Source of the DNA: Rhinopithecimicrobium faecis
GTDB taxonomy: Bacteria > Bacteroidota > Bacteroidia > Sphingobacteriales > Sphingobacteriaceae
Direction of reading: 5' to 3'
NCBI GenBank assembly: GCA_017942165.1
Contig: JAGKSB010000008.1
Location: forward strand, 1 to 64,000
DNA length: 64,000 nucleotides
A program made the position numbers and the translations under genes. Positions 42,726 through 51,134 of this stretch are shown here, piece by piece. Position 1 is the first letter of the stretch; every line of letters starts with the position of its first letter. Under the pieces are notes generated by a model. That model did not search any database. It was not told the DNA's origin and saw only the letters and a list, made by a program, of their open reading frames with translations.

Positions 42726-45038
42726 ATGCTCTACCTATCCGCTCAGCCTGCAGATCTTTATTTTTTATGGCAGTTAGAGATACAATTAAAAAATTTTGAA
42801 GAATTAGGGATTGAGGCAAATAACATCCATGTCCTACTTTCCTATGATAAGGAAGGGGAGATTCCCACTATTTTTAATCATTTAATTGCACAAAATCAAG
42901 CTTGTTTTTTCTTTTATAAAGATGATAGAACCGACCACAGTTATGCTTCGTCGCTACGCCCCCATATACTAGCTAAGCATTTTAAAATTCATCCTTATTT
43001 ATCTGAAAGGGTTATTTTCTATCATGACTCGGATATTTTAATACGTCAACGATTTGACGAGAAATTCTTAATGGATACCGACTTCTGGTATATGTCCGAT
43101 ACGCGTAACTATATTTCTGCATGGCATTTAAAAAAATATGGTGAAGGTTTTTTTGTGGGCATGTGTGAGTTAATGGAAGTCGATCCAAAAATGATTACGG
43201 AAAATGATTTCTGTGCTGGAGGAGCGCAAACAGTACTAAAAGGGGTGGATGCTAATTTTTGGTTGTCTGTAGAAAAGTATGGCACAAAGCTATTTAATTA
43301 TATTTATGCTTACAAAGCTAGCCATACGTTGAAAGACGCACGCTCCCTTCAACCATGGTGCGCCGACATGTGGGCATTATTGTGGTTGGCTTGGAAAATG
43401 GGTTATAAAACAAAAATTAATAAAGAATTAGATTTTTGTTGGCCTATGGAGCATATCTCAAAATGGTACAGCACAAAAATATTGCATAATTCAGGTTTTC
43501 AGGAAAGTGATAAGGATACCCTGTTTATGAAAATGAACTACCGATTCTCTACTCCTTATTACGTTGACTTTGCATATGTAGATAAAGAGAAATGTTCTAT
43601 TATTTACAAAAATAAAATAGATGAACTTGCAAACAATCAGCAATCACACCCGCTCCCAAATTTAACGGTAATCATCCATTTGAGGAACTTTTCTGAAACT
43701 TCTTTTGATCGTATAAATACCTATGTTAGGTATCTCAAGAAGCATTTGAATGTAGCAATTGTCCTAGTTGAAAGTGGAGATATGCCTCGTCTTAAGGTGG
43801 ACGTTTTAAGAGAATTCTGTACTCATTATTTTATCGGTTTTGAGGATTTGGGTAAATTCATTGCCGAAAGAATTACTACGCCATTGATCTTCGTAGTAAA
43901 AAGTGAGATTTTCATTGCTTATAACCTGCTTATAGAAAGCTATAATTTGCTAGCTATTTACCCAAATAATCTCATTATCCCCTACAGTGTACTCACCGCT
44001 TATAGGCCAGAAAGCTTTGTAGAATTTAAAAATTATCTGTCTTTTGACCTTCTTAAACAAAAGGAAATTGAAAATCCAAAAGAGTTGGCTTTAGAAGCGT
44101 TTATGCAAAGTCTAGCGTCCTATATAAATTGTGGTGGTGAGAATCTGTCGTGGAATTATTTTACTAAACCTGGGTTCAATTTAGAACGTGCTTCAAGATG
44201 TGAAATTTTGGGGATTGAGGTTGTCCATCTTGAAGGTCTGGGCTTAGTGGATGAAAGACTATTTTTTGATCATGTGACCTACACAAATAAAGCCGAGAAA
44301 AGATATTTGCAACGAATTTCGGGTAGCACTAGAAATAATTTAGTTGCTGAGCTCTCAATTTTAAATTATAGTCACAAAAGGATAGCTGATAGCGTGCTCA
44401 CTGATGACGTCCAAATTAATTGGCCAGTTCAAGTGAATTATATAAATATATCTCCTGAAAAGAATACAACGAAAGCTTTTGATGGCTATCCCGAGTTTAA
44501 GTTACTTGTTCATCAGGGTGAATTGGATATGGGCTACAGTAAATGTTTTTGGAAGCTCCTCGTTAAGGCAATTGAAAAACATGATTTTAATAAACAACCT
44601 TATTTCTTAATGAGTACTGGAGATATCTATTTAACAAAAGATTATAACAAAGATTATCTGATAGATATGATTAAAAGTTTGCTTCTGTATAAGTTAGATT
44701 ATATTAATACTGGTACAGTGGGAGGGTTTATAGAAAGTAAGGTGCTCAAAGAAAATTTAATATGGGTAAATAACTGTTATTCCTTAAATTTTGTGATTTT
44801 TTCAAAATCATTGTGTGAAAAAATAAGTAAGCTTGCTTACTCAGGAGATAATAGCGTCGATTTAACCATTAGCAAGCTGTCAAATTTGAAAGCTATAGCA
44901 GCGCCATTTTTTGTTAAGCAAAAGACTTACGGACTAATGGACAAAACAAATCATGTTAAGGATGTACTCGTTGACCACCAAGTATTATACGACGATGCTG
45001 AGAAGAAGTTGGAATATCTAATTGCTAAGGGTCTCTAA
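42726..45038 (+). CDS. Large multi-domain glycosyltransferase-like protein
   Basis: 770 residues, no signal peptide or membrane helix. Residues about 1-300 are GT-A-like: LYLSAQPADLYFLWQLEIQL, then RVIFYHDSDILIRQRF with a D-S-D metal motif near 103, NDFCAGGAQTVL, and the HNSGF end. Residues about 310-560 look like a second nucleotide-sugar-type domain (LTVIIHLRNFSETSFDRINTYV onward). Residues about 585-770 begin FDGYPEFKLLVHQGELDMG and seem a third, unassigned domain (YFLMSTGDIYLTKDY). It may make surface or capsule glycan. Domain limits are read by eye. Confidence 0.55.
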   Translation: MLYLSAQPADLYFLWQLEIQLKNFEELGIEANNIHVLLSYDKEGEIPTIFNHLIAQNQACFFFYKDDRTDHSYASSLRPHILAKHFKIHPYLSERVIFYHDSDILIRQRFDEKFLMDTDFWYMSDTRNYISAWHLKKYGEGFFVGMCELMEVDPKMITENDFCAGGAQTVLKGVDANFWLSVEKYGTKLFNYIYAYKASHTLKDARSLQPWCADMWALLWLAWKMGYKTKINKELDFCWPMEHISKWYSTKILHNSGFQESDKDTLFMKMNYRFSTPYYVDFAYVDKEKCSIIYKNKIDELANNQQSHPLPNLTVIIHLRNFSETSFDRINTYVRYLKKHLNVAIVLVESGDMPRLKVDVLREFCTHYFIGFEDLGKFIAERITTPLIFVVKSEIFIAYNLLIESYNLLAIYPNNLIIPYSVLTAYRPESFVEFKNYLSFDLLKQKEIENPKELALEAFMQSLASYINCGGENLSWNYFTKPGFNLERASRCEILGIEVVHLEGLGLVDERLFFDHVTYTNKAEKRYLQRISGSTRNNLVAELSILNYSHKRIADSVLTDDVQINWPVQVNYINISPEKNTTKAFDGYPEFKLLVHQGELDMGYSKCFWKLLVKAIEKHDFNKQPYFLMSTGDIYLTKDYNKDYLIDMIKSLLLYKLDYINTGTVGGFIESKVLKENLIWVNNCYSLNFVIFSKSLCEKISKLAYSGDNSVDLTISKLSNLKAIAAPFFVKQKTYGLMDKTNHVKDVLVDHQVLYDDAEKKLEYLIAKGL

Positions 45039-45041
45039 CGA

Positions 45042-45071
45042 AAAAAAGCAACTTTTTCAAGTTGCTTTTTT
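45042..45071. terminator. Bidirectional terminator
   Basis: AAAAAAGCAACTT with AAGTTGCTTTTTT and a TTTC loop; it closes the 770-residue gene and the tRNA-Ser on the other strand. Confidence 0.88.
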
Positions 45072-45158
45072 GGCGGAGAGCGAGGGATTCGAACCCCCGG
45101 ACCTATGACAGTCAACAGTTTTCAAGACTGCCGCATTCGACCACTCTGCCAGCTCTCC
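45071..45158 (-). tRNA. tRNA-Ser(UGA)
   Basis: 88 bases on the minus strand including an encoded CCA. Acceptor stem GGAGAGC/GCTCTCC, anticodon loop CTTGAAA with anticodon TGA, a long variable arm as expected for serine, and GGTTCGAATCC T-loop. Confidence 0.95.
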
Positions 45159-45162
45159 GCCA

Positions 45163-45193
45163 CAAAAGTACAAAAATTACCCTTATCTCCAAA
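45163..45193 (-). promoter_or_regulatory. Promoter of tRNA-Ser
   Basis: On the minus strand TTTG (45190-45193), 19 bases, TACTTTTG (45163-45170). Only four bases separate the -7 box from the first base of the mature tRNA, so almost no 5' leader is predicted. Confidence 0.82.
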
Positions 45194-45210
45194 TTATATT
45201 TCCAAAAAAA

Positions 45211-45236
45211 ATGGCTTTAAATATATTTAAAGCCAT
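45211..45236 (-). terminator. Terminator of the bestrophin gene
   Basis: A 26-base palindrome ATGGCTTTAAATA/TATTTAAAGCCAT followed by eight T on the minus strand. Confidence 0.85.
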
Positions 45237-45279
45237 TTTTTATATATAAAAACCTAAAAACTAACACATTAATATTCGC

Positions 45280-46164
45280 TTAAGATTCAATAATCTCTTG
45301 TACATGTTTATCGATATTGTCCGCAATCTTATCGATAGGTAGATCGTCGGCATCATTTCCAAAAGGATCTTCGATAGATTCGGCAATTAATTCCAAGGAG
45401 GTGAGTACATAAAATACAAAAGGTACAGCAGCCACAACCAAATAGCCCATTGTGAAGACATAGCCTATAGGAAGTGTGGCAACATAAACTATAATAAACT
45501 TCTTGATAAAAGAGCTGTAGGCCAGTGGTATGGGCGTGTTCTTGATACGTTCGCAGGCGCCCACGACATTCGTCATACGGGTAACTTGCTTACTGAGTAG
45601 GTAATACTGTGTATCCGTAATCTTTGCTTCGCGATACAAAAAATTTATTTTTCTAGCAATAAGCGAGGCCACTTGGTTGGGGCCATGCTTCTTTGTATCC
45701 AAATAGGGGATATCAGGGTGGTCGGAGGTATCGAGCATAAATCTCGAATAGTCAGACTTTAAAAAACTAAAGAGTGTGCTCGCGTAAAGAGGGATCGCCT
45801 TCTTGAAAAATGAACGATTTACCTTATCATTTTCAGGAAGAATAGCGTTTACTTCAATCGCTAGATTGCGACTTAAATTCGTTAACTCCCCCCATTGCTT
45901 TCGTGCTTCCCACCAGCGGTCATACCCTGTATTTGTACGAAAGACCAATAATAAGGAGAGTGCAAATCCCGTTAGACTGTGAACCGTAGTAATATTTTTA
46001 ATCCATTCTTTTTCGTTATTCCGTAGATATTCTATCTCTAGATAAGCAATTGCCCAAGAGTAGACCGCAATAAGTAGTATAAAAGGGAGCAATTTTCTAA
46101 AAGTATCCGAACGATGAAAATATGTCGTGGAGCTAAACCACTCTTTAGGATTGTAGATAATCAT
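45280..46164 (-). CDS. Bestrophin-family (UPF0187) channel protein
   Basis: About 294 residues. Four membrane segments; the bestrophin hallmark WFSSTTYFHRSDTFRKLLPFILLIAVYSW, LTGFALSLLLVFRTNTGYDRWWEARKQWGELTN and PYVFYV-like PFVFYVLTSLELIAESIEDPFG near the C-terminus are clear. Bacterial homologues conduct anions or cations in the inner membrane. I start at the ATG 46164; the frame's TTG at 46170 lies in the promoter box. Confidence 0.93.
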   Translation of the reverse strand: MIIYNPKEWFSSTTYFHRSDTFRKLLPFILLIAVYSWAIAYLEIEYLRNNEKEWIKNITTVHSLTGFALSLLLVFRTNTGYDRWWEARKQWGELTNLSRNLAIEVNAILPENDKVNRSFFKKAIPLYASTLFSFLKSDYSRFMLDTSDHPDIPYLDTKKHGPNQVASLIARKINFLYREAKITDTQYYLLSKQVTRMTNVVGACERIKNTPIPLAYSSFIKKFIIVYVATLPIGYVFTMGYLVVAAVPFVFYVLTSLELIAESIEDPFGNDADDLPIDKIADNIDKHVQEIIES

Positions 46165-46167
46165 ATA

Positions 46168-46175
46168 CAAAAGTA
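46168..46175 (-). promoter_or_regulatory. -7 box of the bestrophin gene
   Basis: TACTTTTG, then TAT, then ATG: the same arrangement as in front of ribD, predicting a leaderless message. Confidence 0.5.
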
Positions 46176-46229
46176 AAAATAGTTCTTAATATGTCGTAAA
46201 CTCTTTTTAGCTTTAGCCTTTAACACGAC

Positions 46230-47102
46230 ATGAAACAGCCTGCAAAGAAATCATTTTCACCCACAAAGAAAGCTACTTTACCGAAGTCCCTACCTGCGAC
46301 AACGTCTACCACAAAATGGATCGTCATCGCAGTGGCAGCACTTTTCGTGCTGTCTATTGGGGTATTTTGGCATTATAGAGCCGGCATTCTCTACTATTTA
46401 CGCTCGGCTCAGAATCCCAATAGTGTACTTCATAAGGATAACAGGAAATATGATATCCGTAATGTAGAGATTATGTCCAGCCATGCGGGGCAAATCTTTG
46501 GCATCGATATCTCCCAATATCAAGGCGACATCCGTTGGAATGAAGTGAATACCATCAATGATCAATTTCCCATAGACTTTATCTTTATTCGTGCAACAAT
46601 GGGAGAGAAGTCCGTGGATAAAAAATATAAAGTAAACTGGCGTAAAGCAGCAAGCCGCGCTAAGCTGCGGGGAGCATACCATTATTATCGACCCAATGAG
46701 AATTCAATACAACAGGCCAATAATTTCGTAAAAGTCGTGCAGCTGAAGCCCGGAGATTTGCCCCCTGTCCTAGATATTGAAGATAGACCGCGGGATCGGG
46801 ATATGGAAAAATTACGGTTGGGGCTTAAACGCTGGCTGCAGCTCGTGGAAAATCACTACGGAATAAAGCCTATTATATATTCTGGCGATAGCTATTATAA
46901 AGACTTTTTAGAAAAGGAGTTTTCAGACTACACCATCTGGATTGCAAACTATAATTTCTTCGTTGAAGAAATTCATGATACTTGGAATTTCTGGCAGTTT
47001 TCAGAGCGGGGAACTGTTCGTGGGATCGATGAATATGTCGATCTTAATATTTTTAATGGCGATATCGAAGCCCTGGAAAAATTAGCCATTCCTTATAAAT
47101 AA
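46230..47102 (+). CDS. GH25 lysozyme-type muramidase, membrane-anchored
   Basis: 290 residues. A basic, Lys/Thr-rich N-terminus leads into one membrane helix (WIVIAVAALFVLSIGVFW, about 31-48), so type II orientation with a periplasmic domain. The GH25 fold follows: FGIDISQYQGDIRW with the first acid, RGAYHYYRP, and PPVLDIEDRP with the D-x-E pair. It cleaves the N-acetylmuramyl linkage of peptidoglycan. The 3' end is tandemly duplicated. Confidence 0.92.
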   Translation: MKQPAKKSFSPTKKATLPKSLPATTSTTKWIVIAVAALFVLSIGVFWHYRAGILYYLRSAQNPNSVLHKDNRKYDIRNVEIMSSHAGQIFGIDISQYQGDIRWNEVNTINDQFPIDFIFIRATMGEKSVDKKYKVNWRKAASRAKLRGAYHYYRPNENSIQQANNFVKVVQLKPGDLPPVLDIEDRPRDRDMEKLRLGLKRWLQLVENHYGIKPIIYSGDSYYKDFLEKEFSDYTIWIANYNFFVEEIHDTWNFWQFSERGTVRGIDEYVDLNIFNGDIEALEKLAIPYK

Positions 47103-47123
47103 AATTAGCCATCCCTTATAAAT
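47078..47123 (+). repeat. 23-bp tandem duplication at the GH25 3' end
   Basis: 47078-47100 and 47101-47123 are the same 23 bases with one T/C difference. The first unit holds the last six codons and the start of the stop; the second copy is in the untranslated tail. Confidence 0.85.
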
Positions 47124-47223
47124 AATATAAGCCGATGATAGCGGGTTTCAAAAAATTATGTTTTAGCTTTGCGTTGCAGGAGCAAGGAAGTTTCTGTACT
47201 ATCTAAAAACAATTTTTCCGTAT

Positions 47224-47976
47224 ATGAACGCTTTTCATACGATATCGCTCACCCTTTGCGTATCCTTACTATCCGCTCAGGGAGTATTCGCGCAGGAAAC
47301 TAGTGTGCAGACAAATCCGACAACCAGCAGTAAGCCTATTAATAAGCAGGAAATACCTGCTATCAGCACGAAGAAATTAGCTAAATTATACAAAGCGCAA
47401 GCTGTAAAAATTGTGGATTTTAGGGCTAAGGAAGATTTTGCAAAACTATTTATCCCCAAGACACAATTCTTAGGTGCTAACGGCCCCTATAAGAATTTTA
47501 TAACGCAGCTGATACCTCATAAAGAGGAGCCTTTTGTGGTGATCGTGATGAAAGAGCAGCAGCAACAAGTCTTAGACGCCCTCCAGGAAGCTGGTTATAA
47601 AGCTATAAAAGGGGTGTGGACTCCGGATTTTGGAAAATGGATTGCCTCCGGAAATCCGGTAGATTCCATTGCGGAGATTACAGCCGATCAGCTTGTTAAT
47701 GCTGAACAGTCAACGCAAGTATTGGATGTTCGTAACCCCTCTGAATATGAAAAAGGACATTTCGCGGCCGCTGTGAATAAGCCTTTATCGCAGCTTTTAG
47801 GGGATGCCTCTTCCTTAGATCCAAAAGAAAGCTACCGATTATATTGCCAGTCTGGGTACCGTAGTTTGGTTGTTACCTCGCATTTAAAATCCCTAGGATT
47901 TGAAAAAATAGAGAATGTGCAAGGCGGCTATATCGCTATTTCAACTGCGCAAAAAAAGAAAGAAGAAGCCAAGTAA
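47224..47976 (+). CDS. Exported double-rhodanese protein
   Basis: 250 residues. Signal peptide TISLTLCVSLLSAQGVFAQ. A first rhodanese-like domain (about 40-140; KIVDFRAKEDFAKLFIP) has no active-site Cys and reads VIVMKEQQQQVL there. The second (about 150-245; QVLDVRNPSEYEKGHFAAAVNKPLSQL) has the Cys in YRLYCQSGYRSLVV. Periplasmic sulfur transfer is the family role; the exact partner is unknown. Confidence 0.88.
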   Translation: MNAFHTISLTLCVSLLSAQGVFAQETSVQTNPTTSSKPINKQEIPAISTKKLAKLYKAQAVKIVDFRAKEDFAKLFIPKTQFLGANGPYKNFITQLIPHKEEPFVVIVMKEQQQQVLDALQEAGYKAIKGVWTPDFGKWIASGNPVDSIAEITADQLVNAEQSTQVLDVRNPSEYEKGHFAAAVNKPLSQLLGDASSLDPKESYRLYCQSGYRSLVVTSHLKSLGFEKIENVQGGYIAISTAQKKKEEAK

Positions 47977-48002
47977 AGCTTCCGAATGGAAAACAATCCT
48001 TA

Positions 48003-48042
48003 GGCTATCAATAAAAATGAGGCTATCAATAAATAAAAATGA
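48003..48042 (+). repeat. Short tandem duplication beside a terminator
   Basis: 48003-48020 and 48021-48042 repeat the same GGCTATCAATAAAAATGA-like unit; the second has four extra bases (AAAT). The second unit forms most of the left arm of the large hairpin. Confidence 0.8.
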
Positions 48043-48084
48043 GGCTGTCTCAAAAAGGCAGCCTCATTTTTATTTATTGATAGC
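48022..48084. terminator. 26-bp perfect inverted repeat, bidirectional terminator
   Basis: 48022-48047 pairs without mismatch with 48059-48084 around an 11-base loop. It sits between the rhodanese gene and the convergent CorC/HlyC gene. Unusually long for a terminator, and T-rich rather than ending in a clean U-run. Confidence 0.7.
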
Positions 48085-48103
48085 TTATGCTATTATCCTA
48101 TGA

Positions 48104-49411
48104 TTATTCTACTTCAGGTAATTCCTTTTTGCGGATAATTAATTTATCTATCCGGTTACCATCCATATCTACGACTTCAAAAATAAGGTTTTTATATTCT
48201 GTGCGTTCTCCTTCTTCGGGAACGTGATCTAAGAGTAAGAATACAAGACCTCCAATGGTGGTGACATTATTTAAATCGTCCTCATCCTCTTCTGAAAGAC
48301 CTAATTCAAATTCTGTAAGAAAGTCATCTAGTTGGTACTGCCCATCAATGATGTAATTACCATCTTCCATCAGACGTAATTTTGGCTTGTCCCCCGTATC
48401 GTTATCAGCAAAGTCCCCAACTAAATCTGTTAAAATATCATTTAGGGTAATAATACCTTGTGGGGAACCATACTCATCAATAACTATCGCTTGATGGATT
48501 TTTGAATTTTGTAGCATATTCAAAATGCTGTATGAAGAGCTATTCTCATTCACAAATTGAATAGGCTGAATCAATGATCTTAACGATTGGGAACTATTTG
48601 TAAGGTACTTCTTCAATAGTAACTTCACATGAATGACCCCAACGATATTATCCAGGCTACCATCGCATACAGGGTAGATTGAGTGCTCCGAATCTAAGAT
48701 GATTTTACGGTGCTCTTCTGCGGTATCCTGTAGGTCTAAAAAGGAGATATTACTGCGGTGAGTCATTAAATTAATCGCTTTTTTATCGCCCAAACTTAAC
48801 AGGCGATCTACGATGTCATGCTCAATGCCTTCAATAGCACCGGAGTCTACACCTTCGTCCACTAAGGCTTTAATCTCTTCCTCTGTAACGGAATTTTTAG
48901 CTGATTTAATATTTAATACTTTTACGATATTATCCGTCGATACCGATAGCAACCATACAAAAGGTTTGACAATTTTACTCAGAAAATTCATTGGAATAGC
49001 CATAAAGATGGCTAATTTTTCAGGGATTGCCATCCCGATACGCTTCGGTACAAGCTCTCCAATTACCAGGGAGAAATAAGTGATTAGCAGCACCACGAGG
49101 GCGATGGATATTTGCTCACTATAAGGCGCTAACACGGGCACTAGGCGCATCTGCTCGGCCAAGAAAGTGGCAATGGAACCGCCGGAGAAAAAACCGGTCA
49201 AAATTCCTATGAGGGTGATCCCTATTTGAATCGTAGATAGAAAATTATTTGGAGACTCTTTTAACGTTAGCGCTAATTTAGCAGCGACATTTTTCTTGTC
49301 AACTTCAGCGCGAAGTCTGGCTTTACGGCTGGATACAATGGCAATTTCCGAGGCGGAAAGGATGCCGTTTAAAAGGATTAATAAGAGAATTATAAGTGCT
49401 TCGATGAACAT
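48104..49411 (-). CDS. CNNM/CorC-HlyC family transporter-like membrane protein (DUF21-CBS)
   Basis: 435 residues. N-terminal DUF21 domain with three or four membrane helices (LLLILLNGILSASEIAIVSSRKARL at the start), a CBS pair (about 205-335; SEHSIYPVCDGSLDNIVGVIHVK and HQAIVIDEYGSPQGIITLNDIL), and a C-terminal CorC_HlyC domain. Often annotated haemolysin, but the family exports Mg or Co ions in the inner membrane. Confidence 0.92.
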   Translation of the reverse strand: MFIEALIILLLILLNGILSASEIAIVSSRKARLRAEVDKKNVAAKLALTLKESPNNFLSTIQIGITLIGILTGFFSGGSIATFLAEQMRLVPVLAPYSEQISIALVVLLITYFSLVIGELVPKRIGMAIPEKLAIFMAIPMNFLSKIVKPFVWLLSVSTDNIVKVLNIKSAKNSVTEEEIKALVDEGVDSGAIEGIEHDIVDRLLSLGDKKAINLMTHRSNISFLDLQDTAEEHRKIILDSEHSIYPVCDGSLDNIVGVIHVKLLLKKYLTNSSQSLRSLIQPIQFVNENSSSYSILNMLQNSKIHQAIVIDEYGSPQGIITLNDILTDLVGDFADNDTGDKPKLRLMEDGNYIIDGQYQLDDFLTEFELGLSEEDEDDLNNVTTIGGLVFLLLDHVPEEGERTEYKNLIFEVVDMDGNRIDKLIIRKKELPEVE

Positions 49412-49477
49412 AGTAAAATAACAGTTTAACGGCTAATTTACTAAAATCTTTATATATTCTTGGGATTCGTTAAAAAT

Positions 49478-49509
49478 AAAAGCGGGCGCCCCATGGAGCG
49501 CCCGCTTTT
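49478..49509 (-). terminator. Terminator of the GH109-like gene
   Basis: AAAAGCGGGCGC with GCGCCCGCTTTT, eight-base loop, T-rich tail on the minus strand. The stem is very GC-rich for this genome. Confidence 0.88.
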
Positions 49510-49541
49510 AATATGCAGCTAGCTGTGTGGTATAACGACGA

Positions 49542-50885
49542 CTATAAGCCGCTGTCATCTAGCATAAAGGTGTTTTTCTGTGTTTTCCATTTTCCACGGG
49601 TGAAATCTGGGAATACAAGAGTTTTATTGCCTTTTTTAATCGATTCTGTTGATAATGGGAATACTGCAGACATTGTTACGGAGTCATAAACGTCAAATGG
49701 CGTTTGCTTACCTTGTTTTACCGCTTGAATAAAGCCGTTAAATACAAACCAATCCATACCACCGTGGCCTGAGCCAGTTGCTAATTCTTCATATTTCTTC
49801 CAGATTGGGTGGTCATATTTCTCAACCCATTCTTTTGCAGGATCCCAAGCATGAGGCTTAGATTTACCTTCAATATGAATACCTTGTGCTACATCCATCC
49901 AGATACCTTCCGTTCCTTGGACACGGAAACCGATCGAATAAGGACGTGGTAAGTGTGTATCATGCGTTAATAGTACTGTCTCTCCGTTAGCACATTGAAG
50001 CATCGTTTGCGTGATATCTCCATTTTTATATGCAAGCTTGCTATTTGGGTGTCCTGGAGATTTCTTATTCACATAAGATGCTAACCCGCGCGCTTTAGAA
50101 GAGTACGAAGTAATATGTGTAAATCTGTTTCCTTTATTGATATCAATAAAGGGTATAATTGGACCTAAACCATGTGTAGGATATAAATCGCCATCCTGAT
50201 CTAAGTTATATTGTGTACGCCATTGAGCTTCAGAAATTGCTTTAGGGCCGAATTCAACCCCTTTACCATAGTAGCTTTTACCATCATTAAACAACACCTC
50301 ACGTAAGTCATGTTGGTAGCCACCTTCTAGGTGTAATAACTCTCCAAATAATCCTTGACGGTGCATGTTTAATACAGCCAATACATCACGGCGGTAAGCG
50401 ACATTTTCCAAGGTCATATAAGGCTTTCCTGTTTCCTCAGAAGCACGAACTACTTCCCAGTGGTCTTTTACTGAAAGGCCTGCAATCACTTCACAGCCTA
50501 CATATAGGCCTGCACGCATGGAGTCAACTGCCTGGTCTTTATGGAATTCCCATGGTGTAGCAATGATAATAGCGTCTAATTTCTCTGCGGAAAGCATACG
50601 TTTGTAAGCATCTAAGCCACCAGTATATTCTTTTGGAGCTTTAGCACCAGCTTTGGCAAACTGCTTACGACATTGTACAAGGGATTCTTCTTGTGTGTCA
50701 CAGATTGCTACAATTTCCACATCGGGACGGTTGATAGCAATTTGAACATGATTCCGACCACGTAAGCCGACGCCAATAAAACCTAATTTAATTTTGCCAT
50801 CCTGCGCAAATAAGTCTGTGCTTGACAGAATGCCTAAACCTGCAGCTGCTACTGCAGTATTCTTTATGAAATTTCTTCTATCCAT
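49542..50885 (-). CDS. Gfo/Idh/MocA oxidoreductase, GH109 alpha-N-acetylgalactosaminidase-like
   Basis: About 447 residues from the ATG at 50885. A Tat signal (DRRNFIKNTAVAAAGLG, twin Arg at 3-4) sends the folded, NAD-loaded protein to the periplasm. The Rossmann domain shows KLGFIGVGLRGRNHVQIA; YPTHGLGPIIPFIDINKGNRF and HDTHLPRPYS are the pattern of GH109 glycosidases, which use NAD to cleave alpha-GalNAc. An upstream ATG (50909) adds eight residues before the RR motif and is less likely. Divergent from a sugar-kinase-like gene. Confidence 0.82.
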   Translation of the reverse strand: MDRRNFIKNTAVAAAGLGILSSTDLFAQDGKIKLGFIGVGLRGRNHVQIAINRPDVEIVAICDTQEESLVQCRKQFAKAGAKAPKEYTGGLDAYKRMLSAEKLDAIIIATPWEFHKDQAVDSMRAGLYVGCEVIAGLSVKDHWEVVRASEETGKPYMTLENVAYRRDVLAVLNMHRQGLFGELLHLEGGYQHDLREVLFNDGKSYYGKGVEFGPKAISEAQWRTQYNLDQDGDLYPTHGLGPIIPFIDINKGNRFTHITSYSSKARGLASYVNKKSPGHPNSKLAYKNGDITQTMLQCANGETVLLTHDTHLPRPYSIGFRVQGTEGIWMDVAQGIHIEGKSKPHAWDPAKEWVEKYDHPIWKKYEELATGSGHGGMDWFVFNGFIQAVKQGKQTPFDVYDSVTMSAVFPLSTESIKKGNKTLVFPDFTRGKWKTQKNTFMLDDSGL

Positions 50886-51001
50886 GAAACAATTGGTATG
50901 AGTGAACACATCTAAAGATGGATCTATTTAATAGTTATTTTATGTAATTTCAAACTTCTACTACAAACAAATATATAGAAACTAAGCAATAGATTTTCGT
51001 G

Positions 51002-51011
51002 CAAACGTTTG
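51002..51011. promoter_or_regulatory. LacI-type operator half of a pair (site 1)
   Basis: The palindrome CAAACGTTTG lies in the divergent promoter region of the GH109-like and kinase-like genes. CG-centred A/T palindromes of this kind are typical LacI-family operators. Confidence 0.6.
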
Positions 51012-51031
51012 TTTAATTTTTGGATTAAAAT

Positions 51032-51047
51032 AAACAAACGTTTGTTT
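51032..51047. promoter_or_regulatory. LacI-type operator (site 2)
   Basis: A 16-base perfect palindrome AAACAAACGTTTGTTT containing the same CAAACGTTTG core. The centres of sites 1 and 2 are 33 bp apart, about three helical turns, so two dimers would bind on the same face. Confidence 0.65.
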
Positions 51048-51134
51048 TTATTTTTTTGTAGAACTTTTAATTTCAAATGTTGATATTGCGACTCAATTCT
51101 AAACTGAAATATATTTTACTAAAATAATAATTGA

